A DNA stretch of 64,000 nucleotides from Halobaculum gomorrense (GCF_900129775.1 NZ_FQWV01000002.1:310001-374000); one strand, 5' to 3'. Positions 6,918 through 15,740 are shown, numbered from the stretch's first letter. Made by a program: numbers and translations. The notes: a model not told the origin generated them from the letters alone.

Positions 6918-7439
6918 ATGGCGAGTTGGGAGCTCCCCGGCGGCGGGATCAGCTGGGGCGACGATTCTGACATGACCGACTCGACAACGGACTCGACGAC
7001 AACGAGCACGAGCCTCGACAGCGTGAAGGGCGTGCTGCTGACGTTCGGGCGGAACCCGCTGGGGTTCATCCTGGGCGCGGTGCTACAGCCGATATTCGCG
7101 GGCCTGGATGCGGGCGTGCTCGCGATCCTCGACCTGCTGTCGACAGTGTACGAGGGCTCGGGACCGGGGACGGAGGGCCTGCTCGGCATCGCCGACGTGC
7201 CGGTCGTGCTCGCGGACCTGCTGATCGACGCGGGCGATCTGATCGGCGGCGGGCTGCTCACGGCGGTGCGGACGGTCGTCGAGGCCGTCGTCGGCCCGGC
7301 CGCCGACGGTGGCCCAGTCGGGCTGATCCTGCTGGCGCTCGCGTTCGTGGTAGCGTTGAACCTCTACACGGGCACGATCCGGAAACTCGTCCTGATCGCG
7401 ATCGACGCGATCCCGGGCGGGGGAGGGCTGACGCGATGA
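6918..7439 (+). CDS. Small membrane protein, 173 aa
   Basis: The protein begins with a short polar, Asp/Ser/Thr-rich section (1-35), followed by amphipathic and hydrophobic helices and a strong C-terminal membrane segment at about 135-155 (VGLILLALAFVVALNLY) with a short tail. It starts 2 bases after the preceding stop and overlaps the next gene (ATGA at 7436). Its general build matches the 160-residue neighbour. No family is recognised. Confidence 0.6.
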   Translation: MASWELPGGGISWGDDSDMTDSTTDSTTTSTSLDSVKGVLLTFGRNPLGFILGAVLQPIFAGLDAGVLAILDLLSTVYEGSGPGTEGLLGIADVPVVLADLLIDAGDLIGGGLLTAVRTVVEAVVGPAADGGPVGLILLALAFVVALNLYTGTIRKLVLIAIDAIPGGGGLTR

Positions 7440-7726
7440 GCGTTCGCGAGTGGGTCGCGAACCCGATCCGCGCGGGCACCGCGGCGGCCAGCTCGGTGCT
7501 GGCGATCTTCCACGCGGAGATCGTCGTGACGGTGCTGGCGTTCGGCTGGGCGAACCTTCAGCAGTGGTTCTACATGGCGAGTTTGCTCGTCGCGAGCCAC
7601 CAGGCGTTCCCGGTTTCCCAGCAGCAGGCGAGTACGATCCTCGCCGTGTTGGGCGCTCTCCTCCTGCTGAAACTGCTCGTACGGGCGGCGAATCGCATCA
7701 AAACGAAACTGAACGACAACTCATGA
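7436..7726 (+). CDS. Small membrane protein, 96 aa
   Basis: Two hydrophobic regions, about residues 15-40 and 68-85 (TILAVLGALLLLKLLV), are joined by a loop with several Gln and aromatic residues; the tail is basic (RIKTKLN). The start ATG 7436 overlaps the preceding stop. No homologue is recognised. Confidence 0.58.
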   Translation: MSVREWVANPIRAGTAAASSVLAIFHAEIVVTVLAFGWANLQQWFYMASLLVASHQAFPVSQQQASTILAVLGALLLLKLLVRAANRIKTKLNDNS

Positions 7727-7812
7727 TCGACGACACGACAGGCGGACGGCGGACGGATCGCGCGCACAGTACTGCGGACGCACGCGGAGGTGAGGAGCCG
7801 TGCCGGGCGTGA
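7723..7812 (+). CDS. 29-residue bridging ORF
   Basis: ATG 7723 overlaps the TGA of the preceding gene; the TGA at 7810-7812 lies inside the next gene, which starts with GTG 7800. The peptide is hydrophilic (Arg, Asp, Thr). It links two membrane-protein genes in the same way as the bridges at 5264, 6390 and 15549. Confidence 0.4.
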   Translation: MIDDTTGGRRTDRAHSTADARGGEEPCRA

Positions 7813-8177
7813 CGCTCGAAGTCGTGCTCGGGTGGGTGATCCTCGCGCAGGTGGGGTACATCCTGGGCGAGTACACGTCGGTGTTCAATCGGCTGTGGGG
7901 GACGATGCGCCTCGCAGGCGGCGGCATGAAACGGGCGAAGGGCAAGCCCGCCCGAGAGGGCGTGCTAGCGCTCGGGAGCTTCGGCGCCGGTCTCTGGGCT
8001 GGCGGGTTCGTCTGGGCGTGGGTCGGGTCGCTGCTGGGCGGGATCGCGCTCGGGCTCGGCGGCGGCGCCCTGCTGGGGCTCTCGCTGCAGCAGGCGGCAG
8101 TCGTGGCGCTGGTGTTCGTCGTCGCGGCGCTGGCGGCGAGCTCGGCGGCGGCCGACGACATGGAGGACGACGACTGA
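7800..8177 (+). CDS. Small membrane protein, 125 aa
   Basis: Starts with GTG 7800. A first hydrophobic segment (about residues 5-22) is followed by a basic amphipathic loop (MKRAKGKPAR) and two or three tightly packed Gly/Ala/Leu-rich membrane helices (about 55-115); the C-terminus is acidic (ADDMEDDD). The basic loop is unusual for this acidic proteome and may lie against lipid or DNA on the inner side. No family is recognised. Confidence 0.58.
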   Translation: MPGVTLEVVLGWVILAQVGYILGEYTSVFNRLWGTMRLAGGGMKRAKGKPAREGVLALGSFGAGLWAGGFVWAWVGSLLGGIALGLGGGALLGLSLQQAAVVALVFVVAALAASSAAADDMEDDD

Positions 8178-8180
8178 GTC

Positions 8181-8312
8181 ATGCAGATCAACGTCTCGGA
8201 TCGGGGCGCGCTCCTCCTGACGCTGCTCGCGGTCGCGGTGGTCGCGATCGTGGTCTATCCGGAGGCGACGCGCTCGATGATCGACGCGGTGCTCGGGGTG
8301 ATCTCGGCGTGA
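8181..8312 (+). CDS. 43-residue single-span membrane protein
   Basis: Residues 9-26 (ALLLTLLAVAVVAIVVY) form one membrane helix, with short ends on both sides. The start is ATG 8181, 3 bases after the preceding stop; the stop overlaps the GTG of the next gene (GTGA at 8309). Small size and single helix are typical of minor structural components, but there is no recognisable family. Confidence 0.5.
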   Translation: MQINVSDRGALLLTLLAVAVVAIVVYPEATRSMIDAVLGVISA

Positions 8313-8515
8313 AGCTCCCGACGGGCGACCGGTCGAAGGGGGCACTCGGCGGCGCGATCGCGGTTGGTGTAACCGAGATCTCGGTCGGACTGGATAGCGC
8401 GGCGGCCGCCGCGGGCGACGTGCTCCAGCGAGTGCTCGGGGGCCTGCCGTGGCTCGGTGACGCGGTCGCGACGGTGACTCCGCTGGCAATGCGGACTGCG
8501 GAGGTGGCGGTGTGA
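8309..8515 (+). CDS. Small Ala-rich protein, 68 aa
   Basis: Starts with GTG 8309 and ends overlapping the next start (GTGA at 8512). It is moderately hydrophobic with Ala/Val-rich helices (VGLDSAAAAAGDVL) but has no strong membrane span. Its position within the chain of membrane proteins suggests that it belongs to the same assembly. Function is unknown. Confidence 0.5.
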   Translation: MKLPTGDRSKGALGGAIAVGVTEISVGLDSAAAAAGDVLQRVLGGLPWLGDAVATVTPLAMRTAEVAV

Positions 8516-8757
8516 GCGATGAGATCTCACTGCGCGTTGAGCAGTCGCGCTCAAAACTGCCAGCGGCAGTCACGATCCCGACACTCGGGGGAATCGCGTT
8601 GGTGTCCTTCGCGGTCTCGCTCCACGAGCTGGCGTACAGCGCGCCGGTGTACACGCCGCTCGAAGGCGCCGCAGTGGTAACGTCGCTGTTCGGTGCTCTC
8701 GCAGCCGGGGTACTGGCGTACGCTGAAGCGTGGCACGCGGACGTGGGGCGACGATGA
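8512..8757 (+). CDS. Small membrane protein, 81 aa
   Basis: Starts with GTG 8512. Two hydrophobic segments, at about residues 22-40 (IPTLGGIALVSFAVSL) and 52-70 (AAVVTSLFGALAAGVLAY), flank a short loop with Tyr and Pro. The stop overlaps ATG 8754 of the next gene. No family is recognised. Confidence 0.55.
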   Translation: MSDEISLRVEQSRSKLPAAVTIPTLGGIALVSFAVSLHELAYSAPVYTPLEGAAVVTSLFGALAAGVLAYAEAWHADVGRR

Positions 8758-9092
8758 GCCAGTCGGCGATCACGCTGCGCGAGCGCTACCAGCTGTATCG
8801 AGACGGGTATGAGTTCAGGGACGTGCCCGATGACGCCGACCTAAGTAGGGTCGACGAGCTGTGGGGCGGACTCGCTGCTGCGCTGGCGGGTGCTGCTATC
8901 ACGGCTGTTCCAGCCACGATCGCGCTGTTGCTCACAGCCTCGTTTAGCGATACGGTCCGAATGATCGTGATGACTCTCGCCGCAGGCGTTGTGCTGTTCA
9001 GCGACACGGCGGCGGCACCGGCACACGCGTTCGCCGATCACATCGCGGGCATCCCCGTCCGCACGGACACTCTGGATGAGGTGGACAGATGA
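8754..9092 (+). CDS. Small membrane protein, 112 aa
   Basis: I start at ATG 8754, which overlaps the preceding stop; an in-frame ATG at 8730 is possible but breaks the pattern. Residues 1-38 are charged and soluble (TLRERYQLYRDGYEFRDV), then two membrane helices follow at about 40-62 and 68-88, then a short acidic tail. The stop overlaps the next ATG at 9089. Function is unknown. Confidence 0.58.
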   Translation: MSQSAITLRERYQLYRDGYEFRDVPDDADLSRVDELWGGLAAALAGAAITAVPATIALLLTASFSDTVRMIVMTLAAGVVLFSDTAAAPAHAFADHIAGIPVRTDTLDEVDR

Positions 9093-10870
9093 AACGCGGT
9101 GTCGCGGTGGCTGTCACCGCGTTTCTCGTCGTGAGCGCAGTCGCGCCGGCCGTGGCGGCCGCCGTCGGTGCTCCGTCGGGCGGGTCGGCGACAGTCTCGA
9201 CGAGCCCGATCGTCGCGCAGCAGTCGGCGAACAACTCGACGACGCCAACTGAACCGACGTGGGAACCGCCGGGGCCGTTCTCGTATCGCGAGCTGACGAC
9301 GGGCGGCACCCACGACGCGGACGCGCCGCCCGCAGCGCGCTCGCTGGGGATGGGCGGCATCATCCTCCGGTACGTGCCGGTGAGCCCGCTGCAGACGAGC
9401 GCGCAGCCGCTCAAAAGCGGCCAGCGCCTCGAAACCGACTATATCCAGGCGTACACGGCGACGTACGGCGACGCAGTCGGCGAGTACCAGTTCGTCGTCG
9501 TGTTCTGGGAGAAACAGACGAAGCGCGTGAACGGCACGACCGTCTCGTACGCGGCGAACCAGTCGGTCCAGCGGATTTCTTTCCAGACCTCGGAAGGATA
9601 TGCCACGAGCCAACTCAAGTTGCGGTCGCACTTCGAAGACTCGGTGCGGGCGACCGCGTGGATCGAGCACAACGGCGAGCGCGTCCAAGGCGCCCGGTGG
9701 CTGTTCAGCCACCGCTCGAACCCGCTGACGGCGTCGCCGGCGTACCCGATCAACGGGAAGGGCGACATCTGGCGGTGGGCGTCGGTGAACCTGATCCTGC
9801 CGGCGCTGGCGGGGACGCTCGTCTCCGGGGCGACGGCTCGGCACGTGCTCGACCGCGTGGTCGTGAGCGCGCAGAAAAGCGAGATCTTCTGGGGCGTGTC
9901 GCTGGCGCTCGTGATCGCGGCGGCGGTCGGCGTTGCCACGTGGCAGACGGCGGTCGTGCTGGCGAACGCACCGTTCGTCGTGGGGATCCTGATGGGCGCG
10001 GTCGCGTTCCCGGTGATGCTGTCGCTGCGGGACGCGGACGTGACGCAAGCAGGGTTCTTCCGGCGCGAGGTGCACAACGACGCGGTTTCGCCGGGCGGCG
10101 AGGGGCGTCCGGGGACGCGCCGCGTGTCGAACACGCTCAAGGACGTGATCGAGCACGACGACACGCTGTACGCGCCGGCGAAGTCGATCCGGTCGATGCT
10201 GGCACGCTATTGGGCGGCTCCGGCCTCGGTGCCGGTCGAGGAGATGCGCTCGTACGACAGCGGCGACGGCGACCTCGGGCGGCTGTTCGAGGTGGACCCG
10301 GAGTCGGACAAGGTGCTCAAGCACACACCCGCCCGCCTGACGTTCGCGCCGACGGTCCTCCGAGAGGTCGACGACGACGAGCTGGCGGACGCGCCAGAGG
10401 GCGGGATCGCCGCGGTGCCGAAGGCGATCTCGGTGCAACTGTCGAACCTCGCCACGCGCATCAACTGGCGGTTCGTGACGATCGCACTGGGCGGCGGGGC
10501 GGTCGTGTACGGGGTCGGCATGGCGGTGTTCAACGCACCGCTGATCGCCGGGGGCGCGGCGCTGCTTCCGGCGCTCGTCGGAGGCACCGAGGCGCGCGAC
10601 GGGCGCCTCGACGTGGACTGGGGACCGACGCACTACGAGGACGTGCGGGCGATCGTCGCGACGGAGCGCGACGAGTACAAAGACCGGTCGACGTACGACG
10701 CGCTGCTGGAGGCGATCACGGAGATCGAGTTCGACCAGCACAAGCGCGCGCTGCAGTTCGCCGACAAACTGCGGTCGCAGGCGCAGGAACTGAGCGACGA
10801 GACACACGGCGGGCCGCCGGTCGCCGACGACGCGGCGTCGGAGCCGTCGACGGGGGTGGCCGATGACTGA
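9089..10870 (+). CDS. Multipass membrane protein with signal peptide and outer domain, 593 aa
   Basis: A signal peptide (residues 1-25) is followed by an outer domain (26-230) with Asn-X-Ser/Thr sites and many Tyr/Trp residues. Hydrophobic segments lie at about 231-250, 267-287 and 290-312. A cytoplasmic acidic region spans 315-450, two more membrane segments lie at about 455-492, and the C-terminal 100 residues are charged and helical. No family is recognised. The combination of outer domain, membrane core and large inner parts suggests a central piece of an envelope-spanning structure. It is flanked by the small membrane proteins upstream and by replication genes downstream, with overlaps at both ends. 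Confidence 0.65.
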   Translation: MKRGVAVAVTAFLVVSAVAPAVAAAVGAPSGGSATVSTSPIVAQQSANNSTTPTEPTWEPPGPFSYRELTTGGTHDADAPPAARSLGMGGIILRYVPVSPLQTSAQPLKSGQRLETDYIQAYTATYGDAVGEYQFVVVFWEKQTKRVNGTTVSYAANQSVQRISFQTSEGYATSQLKLRSHFEDSVRATAWIEHNGERVQGARWLFSHRSNPLTASPAYPINGKGDIWRWASVNLILPALAGTLVSGATARHVLDRVVVSAQKSEIFWGVSLALVIAAAVGVATWQTAVVLANAPFVVGILMGAVAFPVMLSLRDADVTQAGFFRREVHNDAVSPGGEGRPGTRRVSNTLKDVIEHDDTLYAPAKSIRSMLARYWAAPASVPVEEMRSYDSGDGDLGRLFEVDPESDKVLKHTPARLTFAPTVLREVDDDELADAPEGGIAAVPKAISVQLSNLATRINWRFVTIALGGGAVVYGVGMAVFNAPLIAGGAALLPALVGGTEARDGRLDVDWGPTHYEDVRAIVATERDEYKDRSTYDALLEAITEIEFDQHKRALQFADKLRSQAQELSDETHGGPPVADDAASEPSTGVADD

Positions 10871-11687
10871 GGCTGTCGGCGCGCTTGGCGACCCGGTGAG
10901 CGACGACGGGCACCACGCGCTGCAGTGGCTCGGCGACGGTGAGGAACAGTCACACCGGTCGTTCGCGGCGGCGCTGGACGGGCTGCGCGCCCAGCAGCGC
11001 CACCTGCAGCGCTCGCTGGAAGCCGGGTTCGCGAGTCGGCGCGAGGTGCTCGAATGGTCCCACGCGGTCGACGTGGTCGCGGCGGGCCAGACGCCAGACG
11101 AGTGGCACTTCGAGTTGCTGACCGACCGGTGGGAGGTGGCGTGCCTACTGGAAGACGACGACGCTCGCGCGGCGGTGTCGGCGGATGTGCCTGACGCCCG
11201 CGGGCGCCGGAGCGTCCGCCAGCGGGTCCGCAGTCGCGTGCTCACGCCGTCGTACCAACGTGCGCTGTCGACCCTCCGCGAGCGCGTGGGCGAGAACACG
11301 GACGAGGAGGGCGTTCAGAACGCGACGACGATGCGATGGGTCGGTGCCCGGCCGCGACTCCACCAGCGGGCGGTCGAGCAGCACCGGGCGCTGCGGACGG
11401 CACTGTCGGACGGCCGGATCACAGGGTACGCGGCGGTCGCGGACTGGGCGGAGGAGATCGTGCACGTGACCGAGGGCCACGTCGACGACGAGTTCGCGGC
11501 ACGTGCGACCGCGCGGTCGGGTGACTGGTATCATGCCCTGGTGAACGGGCCGTCGGTCCGGCTGGAGTGGTTGCTCGCCCAGGAGGTCCTGCCGGCGATG
11601 AACGACCTGCTCGCGACGGTCGCGACGGATGCGAACGAGCGGGCGATGGACACGGTCCGGGTGCGGGAGGAGCCCCCGAGCGGATGA
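10863..11687 (+). CDS. Helical soluble protein of unknown function, 274 aa
   Basis: ATG 10863 lies inside the preceding gene. The protein is predicted by eye to be mostly helical, with heptad-like stretches around residues 30-50 (FAAALDGLRAQQRHLQRSLE) and 125-140, and many Arg and Trp residues. There is no membrane segment, P-loop or zinc site. It stands directly before the GINS-like gene (ATGA overlap at 11684) and MCM, so a replication or DNA-handling role is a fair guess but no more. Confidence 0.6.
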   Translation: MTEAVGALGDPVSDDGHHALQWLGDGEEQSHRSFAAALDGLRAQQRHLQRSLEAGFASRREVLEWSHAVDVVAAGQTPDEWHFELLTDRWEVACLLEDDDARAAVSADVPDARGRRSVRQRVRSRVLTPSYQRALSTLRERVGENTDEEGVQNATTMRWVGARPRLHQRAVEQHRALRTALSDGRITGYAAVADWAEEIVHVTEGHVDDEFAARATARSGDWYHALVNGPSVRLEWLLAQEVLPAMNDLLATVATDANERAMDTVRVREEPPSG

Positions 11688-12058
11688 CCCGGAGTCTCGA
11701 TCTCGAGGAGCTGCGGTCGGCGCGTGCGAAAGAGCAGCAAAAGAGCACGCTCACCGACCTGCCGGAGGATCCGTCGCTGTTCGAGCGTGTCCAGGCGGCG
11801 GCTGTCGAGGACGATGTCGACGGCGAGGATCTTCAGAAACTGACGACCGAGTTCGTCGACGAGCGCCTGGGGAAGCTCACGAAGCTGGCATCGTTCGCGG
11901 CGGCAGACCTCCCGATATCGACGGACGGGATGACCGAGCGAGAGGAGGCCCTCGTTCGCGACCTCGAGGCGCTGCTGGTCGAGTACCGTGAGGAGGTCAT
12001 CCCGGTCGAAGAACCGGACGCGCAACTGTCGGACTTCAGCGAGGTGGCCGATGCGTAG
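11684..12058 (+). CDS. GINS-like replication protein (A-domain only)
   Basis: This 124-residue protein matches, from memory, haloarchaeal Gins51. It begins LDLEELRSARAKEQQKS and carries RLGKLTKLASFAAADLP (about residues 65-81) followed by MTEREEALVRDLEALL, the same order and spacing as the helical A domain of chromosomal GINS. The C-terminal B domain is absent. GINS binds MCM and activates its helicase. Here the gene overlaps the MCM gene by 8 bases, which strongly supports the call. I start at ATG 11684, overlapping the preceding stop. A coincidental helical resemblance cannot be ruled out without a profile search. Confidence 0.72.
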   Translation: MTRSLDLEELRSARAKEQQKSTLTDLPEDPSLFERVQAAAVEDDVDGEDLQKLTTEFVDERLGKLTKLASFAAADLPISTDGMTEREEALVRDLEALLVEYREEVIPVEEPDAQLSDFSEVADA

Positions 12059-14006
12059 CGAGGGCGACTTCGTGGAGCAGTTCAGCGAGTACTTCCGCTG
12101 GGAGATCGGCGGCGACGTGGCGCTGCTGGCCCAGCAGTACCCGGATCGGCAGTCGCTGACGGTCGACTGGACGGACTTCGCGCGGTGGAACCCGCATATG
12201 GCCGAGGACGTTCTCGACCGGCCGGGCGACTATCACGAGTCGGTCGAGGAGGGGCTGCGGACGACGCCGCTCCCCGTCGATAACGCGCTGGGCAAGGTCA
12301 CGGTCCGGTGGCAGAATCTCCCCGACTCGCACACGACATCGCCCGGTGAGTTCTCACCGACCGAGCGACAGGGCGACCTGCTCGCGCTCGAGGGCCAGGT
12401 CGCAAAGCGCACCCAAATGAAGCCGAGACTCGTCGAGGCGGCGTTCGAGTGCCAGCGCTGCGGGACGATGACGTACATCCTGCAGGAGATCGGCGGGTAC
12501 CGCGAGCCGTTCGAGTGTCAGGGTTGCGAGAAGCAGGGGCCGTTCCGGGTCCACAAGGACGAGTCGACGTACCGCGACTACCAGAAGCTCCTCCTCGAGA
12601 ACCCCGCCAGCGCCGCGTCGGGCGGCGATACGGCGGACATGGTGGTGCACCTACTGGGGGATCTCGCAGGCCACGCGTCGATCGAGGACTGCCAGGACAT
12701 CGTGATCGTCGGCGAACTGGAGTTCCGCGGAGGCGGGCCGACGCCCGACCCGCAGGTCGAGGCGAACTCGATCGAGGCGAGCGCGACCGACGTCCACGAC
12801 GTCGAGTTCTCCGAGGCCGAGCGCGACCTGTTCGAGCGGCTTCGCGAGCGTCCGGAGTCGTTCGACGTGGACGCGCCGAACCCGACGACTGCGGACGTGC
12901 TCATGGAAGCGGCGGCACCGAAGTTCGTCGCCGGGTCCCACCCACGCGACCGTCAGGTCGTCCGCGGGATCGTCATGCAGTTGGTCGGCGCGTCGACGTT
13001 CGACGCTTCCGACGGGAGCCACTACCGTGGCGACCTGCACGTCCTCCTCCCGGGCGACCCGGGGACGGGGAAATCGGTGCTGGCGAAGTGGGTCGCCGCG
13101 GTGGCGCCGCGGTCGGCGTTCGCCAGCGGCGAGCGCGTCAGCGGTCCGGGGCTCACGGCCGCTGCGGTGAAGGACGACTTCAGCGACGGTGGGTTCTCGA
13201 TCGAGCCGGGCACGCTAGTGCGGGCGCACGGGGGGATCGCGGTCGTCGACGAGCTGGACAAGGCCGGCGAGGGCGCGATCTCGAAGATGCACTCGGCGCT
13301 GGCCGACCAGATCGTCCCGATCTCGCTGGCGGGCCAGTCGATGACGCTTCCCGCTGAGTGCGGGCTGCTGGGCGTCGCGAACCCGACGGGCGGCCACTTC
13401 ACGGGCGGCGAGTCGCTCGTCGATGCGCTCCCGCTCGAGTCGCCGCTGCTGTCGCGGTTCGACCTGATCTTCCAGATGCGGTCGAAACAGGACCGCGACC
13501 ACGTTCGGGAGCTGTCGGAGTCGATGATGCGGACGTGGGCGGCGGCGCTGAAAGACGAGCGCGGGGACGCCCTGGACGACGACGAACGCCAGGAGATCGA
13601 GGGCATCCTCTCGCTCGAGGAGTACCACGCGGTGCTCCTGCGCGCCCGGCAACTCGACCCGGTGCCGACCGAGGAGGCGATCGAGGCGCTGTCGGAGTGG
13701 TTCGCCGAGCAGAAGCTGGCGCTCCCGGACCGGTACGGAGATGCGCTGGCGAACGCGGACGGTGACTATGCCGGACCGCCGATGCCGGTCACGGCGCGGA
13801 AGCTGGGCGCTGCGCGGCGTGTCGCCCAGGCGAGCGCGCGGGCGAACCTGCGCGAGACGATGACGCTCGAAGACGTAGAGCACGCGAAAGAACTGGTGAG
13901 TCGGTCGCTCGGCGACCTCGATATCCCGATCGTGTACAACGGCGGGGTCGGGGGCGGAGCGGTGACGGCTCGCGACGAAACTGAACTCACAGGAGTTACA
14001 TCATAA
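12051..14006 (+). CDS. mcm: Element-encoded MCM replicative helicase
   Basis: A 651-residue MCM ATPase that unwinds DNA as a hexamer. The N-terminal region has a C4 zinc site (C134, C137, C156, C159). The AAA+ core has Walker A GDPGTGKS (335-342), Walker B GIAVVDELDK (395-404) and the arginine-finger block LLSRFDLIF (466-474). After it comes an MCM lid and a C-terminal helical region. The length is near that of chromosomal archaeal MCM (about 690), and the sequence is clearly divergent. ATG 12051 overlaps the GINS-like gene; the TAA overlaps the ATG of the ATPase. An own MCM with a GINS partner points to self-directed replication. Confidence 0.93.
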   Translation: MRSEGDFVEQFSEYFRWEIGGDVALLAQQYPDRQSLTVDWTDFARWNPHMAEDVLDRPGDYHESVEEGLRTTPLPVDNALGKVTVRWQNLPDSHTTSPGEFSPTERQGDLLALEGQVAKRTQMKPRLVEAAFECQRCGTMTYILQEIGGYREPFECQGCEKQGPFRVHKDESTYRDYQKLLLENPASAASGGDTADMVVHLLGDLAGHASIEDCQDIVIVGELEFRGGGPTPDPQVEANSIEASATDVHDVEFSEAERDLFERLRERPESFDVDAPNPTTADVLMEAAAPKFVAGSHPRDRQVVRGIVMQLVGASTFDASDGSHYRGDLHVLLPGDPGTGKSVLAKWVAAVAPRSAFASGERVSGPGLTAAAVKDDFSDGGFSIEPGTLVRAHGGIAVVDELDKAGEGAISKMHSALADQIVPISLAGQSMTLPAECGLLGVANPTGGHFTGGESLVDALPLESPLLSRFDLIFQMRSKQDRDHVRELSESMMRTWAAALKDERGDALDDDERQEIEGILSLEEYHAVLLRARQLDPVPTEEAIEALSEWFAEQKLALPDRYGDALANADGDYAGPPMPVTARKLGAARRVAQASARANLRETMTLEDVEHAKELVSRSLGDLDIPIVYNGGVGGGAVTARDETELTGVTS

Positions 14007-15556
14007 TGTCACGAGGAGACGAAGATCCGGACGGAACAGGCTACGTGGAGGAGACGCTGCAGGGCGTCCCGATCGTGCGGGGATACCGCGCGCCACAGTA
14101 CTACACGAGCGACGCGGAGGAGATGCGCACGCGGTTCAACGTGCCGACGTTCGACGCGGAAGCGTTCGGTCAGCGCGAGGGCGCGGCCGTGTCGGGCGTG
14201 TACCCGGACATGCTACTCCACGTCGAGGACCCGGCCGCCGAGGGTGTCCCGTCGACGGTGAACTCGCCGAAGGCGAGCCTCACGATGGTCGAGGCCCCGA
14301 AGGGGTCCGGAAAATCGACGCTGATCGACCAGTGGGCGGCCTACCAGATGGAAGAAAACGACGAGCGGATCGTCAGGAACGGGCGACAGCAGTCGTCAGA
14401 CTGGCGGCGCGTCGCCGACTGGGCGACGATCTGGCTTCCCGAGGGCGTCGAGGTGAACGGCCGGTGGCTCGAGGCGACCGACGCGGCGCCACCCGACCCC
14501 GAGGAGATCGCGCGGGCGGTGCGCTACTACGAGGATGTCGGCGATCTCGTCGAGCAGCTGCAGGACTATCCACGTGGTACGTACAACGTCGTGTACCCGG
14601 ATCCGTTCTTCCGCGGCTGCGAGCAGGCGCTCGCGCGCGCGGACACGACGGTGAAGCAGCCGGAGTTCGTGCCGAAATCGGAGCCGGACCCGACGCCGGC
14701 GACGCATTGGTGGTTCGGGTTCCTCGCCGAGCGCGTGCTGAACGGCCTGCGCGTGGACGCCGACGGCCAGCGCAACTGGATGACGGTTCACCTCGACGAG
14801 TTCGGGATGTTCGCCCCGGAGTCGGCGCCCGGCGGCGCGGAGGGCCATTACACGTACGAGTGCGTGAAGATCATGGCCGACATCGCGAAGGAATCCCGCA
14901 GCGCGGGCTGCTCGCTGATCGGCTACACGCACAACGAGGAGGACGTCCACAACCACTGGCTGAAAGAGTTCGACTACTGGGCGGAGCTGGCGAACGGCGA
15001 GCGGTCGAACCGGACGGTGAAATCGGAGGCGCCCAAGCCGTTCCGCGACATCCCGATGAACCACGACCTGCTGTCGTCGCGTCCCCGCGGGTACGGGCTC
15101 GTGTACAACGGCTCGCGGTTCTCGGAATTCCGCTGGACGGATCTCGGCTACCCGCTGGGGCTGCCGGAGTTTCAGTTCCGCCTGGGCGTCCCCGAGAGCG
15201 TCACGGTCTCCTCGGAAGCGAACGGAACGATGCTGACCGAGCAGATCTCGGTGGCGACCGACGAGAGCGGGTCGCCGACGCTGCTGCAGGAGTACCGCGC
15301 GGCCGGCGGCGCGGTCCACGAACTCCGGGTGCTCGCACCGGGCTCGGGCGTGATCGACGTGAGCGGCGAGCGGCCGGAGGTGATCGAGGCGCTCGCAAGT
15401 CCCTACGAGGGCGCGTTCCCGGAGCAGCCGGTCGACGAGACGGAGTCGGCGTTCCACATCGTGTACGAGCGCTCCGACGGCGTGTCGCTGGTGGCGGCGA
15501 AGATCCCGAAGGCTGCGGCGCTCGCGACGAACTCGGAGGTGCCGGCCGATGACTGA
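14006..15556 (+). CDS. P-loop ATPase, VirD4/HerA-like DNA-pump candidate
   Basis: A 516-residue protein with Walker A EAPKGSGKST (96-105) and a Walker B ending in DE (VHLDEFG, about 261-267). It also has a later polar strand LIGYTHNEEDVH (about 304-315) that would fit the sensor position of HerA/FtsK-type ATPases. There is no membrane segment, so it would have to dock on one of the membrane partners. Such ATPases package or move DNA in viruses and conjugation systems. It starts at ATG 14006, sharing one base with the MCM stop. The exact subfamily is open; a RecA-like or packaging ATPase are alternatives. Confidence 0.7.
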   Translation: MSRGDEDPDGTGYVEETLQGVPIVRGYRAPQYYTSDAEEMRTRFNVPTFDAEAFGQREGAAVSGVYPDMLLHVEDPAAEGVPSTVNSPKASLTMVEAPKGSGKSTLIDQWAAYQMEENDERIVRNGRQQSSDWRRVADWATIWLPEGVEVNGRWLEATDAAPPDPEEIARAVRYYEDVGDLVEQLQDYPRGTYNVVYPDPFFRGCEQALARADTTVKQPEFVPKSEPDPTPATHWWFGFLAERVLNGLRVDADGQRNWMTVHLDEFGMFAPESAPGGAEGHYTYECVKIMADIAKESRSAGCSLIGYTHNEEDVHNHWLKEFDYWAELANGERSNRTVKSEAPKPFRDIPMNHDLLSSRPRGYGLVYNGSRFSEFRWTDLGYPLGLPEFQFRLGVPESVTVSSEANGTMLTEQISVATDESGSPTLLQEYRAAGGAVHELRVLAPGSGVIDVSGERPEVIEALASPYEGAFPEQPVDETESAFHIVYERSDGVSLVAAKIPKAAALATNSEVPADD

Positions 15557-15740
15557 TCAAACCCGTGGACCAGCACGCTGGTTGCTTTTTATCCCGGTGG
15601 CGCGGTCCGGGGCCGCGGCGGCCGCGCGGCGGCCGATCGGCGATAACTGGCAGAAATCGGATGTCAGGCACACGCGCGTTTCAGGAGACGAGGGTACAAC
15701 CGGGGGGGAGGCTGAATCGGGTGTGGAGGTGGTCGCGTGA
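15549..15740 (+). CDS. 63-residue bridging ORF before the giant surface protein
   Basis: ATG 15549 lies inside the ATPase gene end, and the TGA at 15738-15740 overlaps the GTG start of the next gene. Residues 11-27 are moderately hydrophobic (ARWLLFIPVARSGAAAA), the rest polar. It may be a small protein or only a coupling bridge; without it there would be a 180-base gap in the overlap chain. Confidence 0.45.
   Translation: MTDQTRGPARWLLFIPVARSGAAAAARRPIGDNWQKSDVRHTRVSGDEGTTGGEAESGVEVVA

Noticed and set aside
9038-11299. A long (753-codon) open minus-strand frame across the membrane-protein and helical-protein genes
   Set aside because: It is extremely Arg-rich and lies antisense to genes with good start overlaps and acidic products; long antisense frames are normal in DNA of this GC content.
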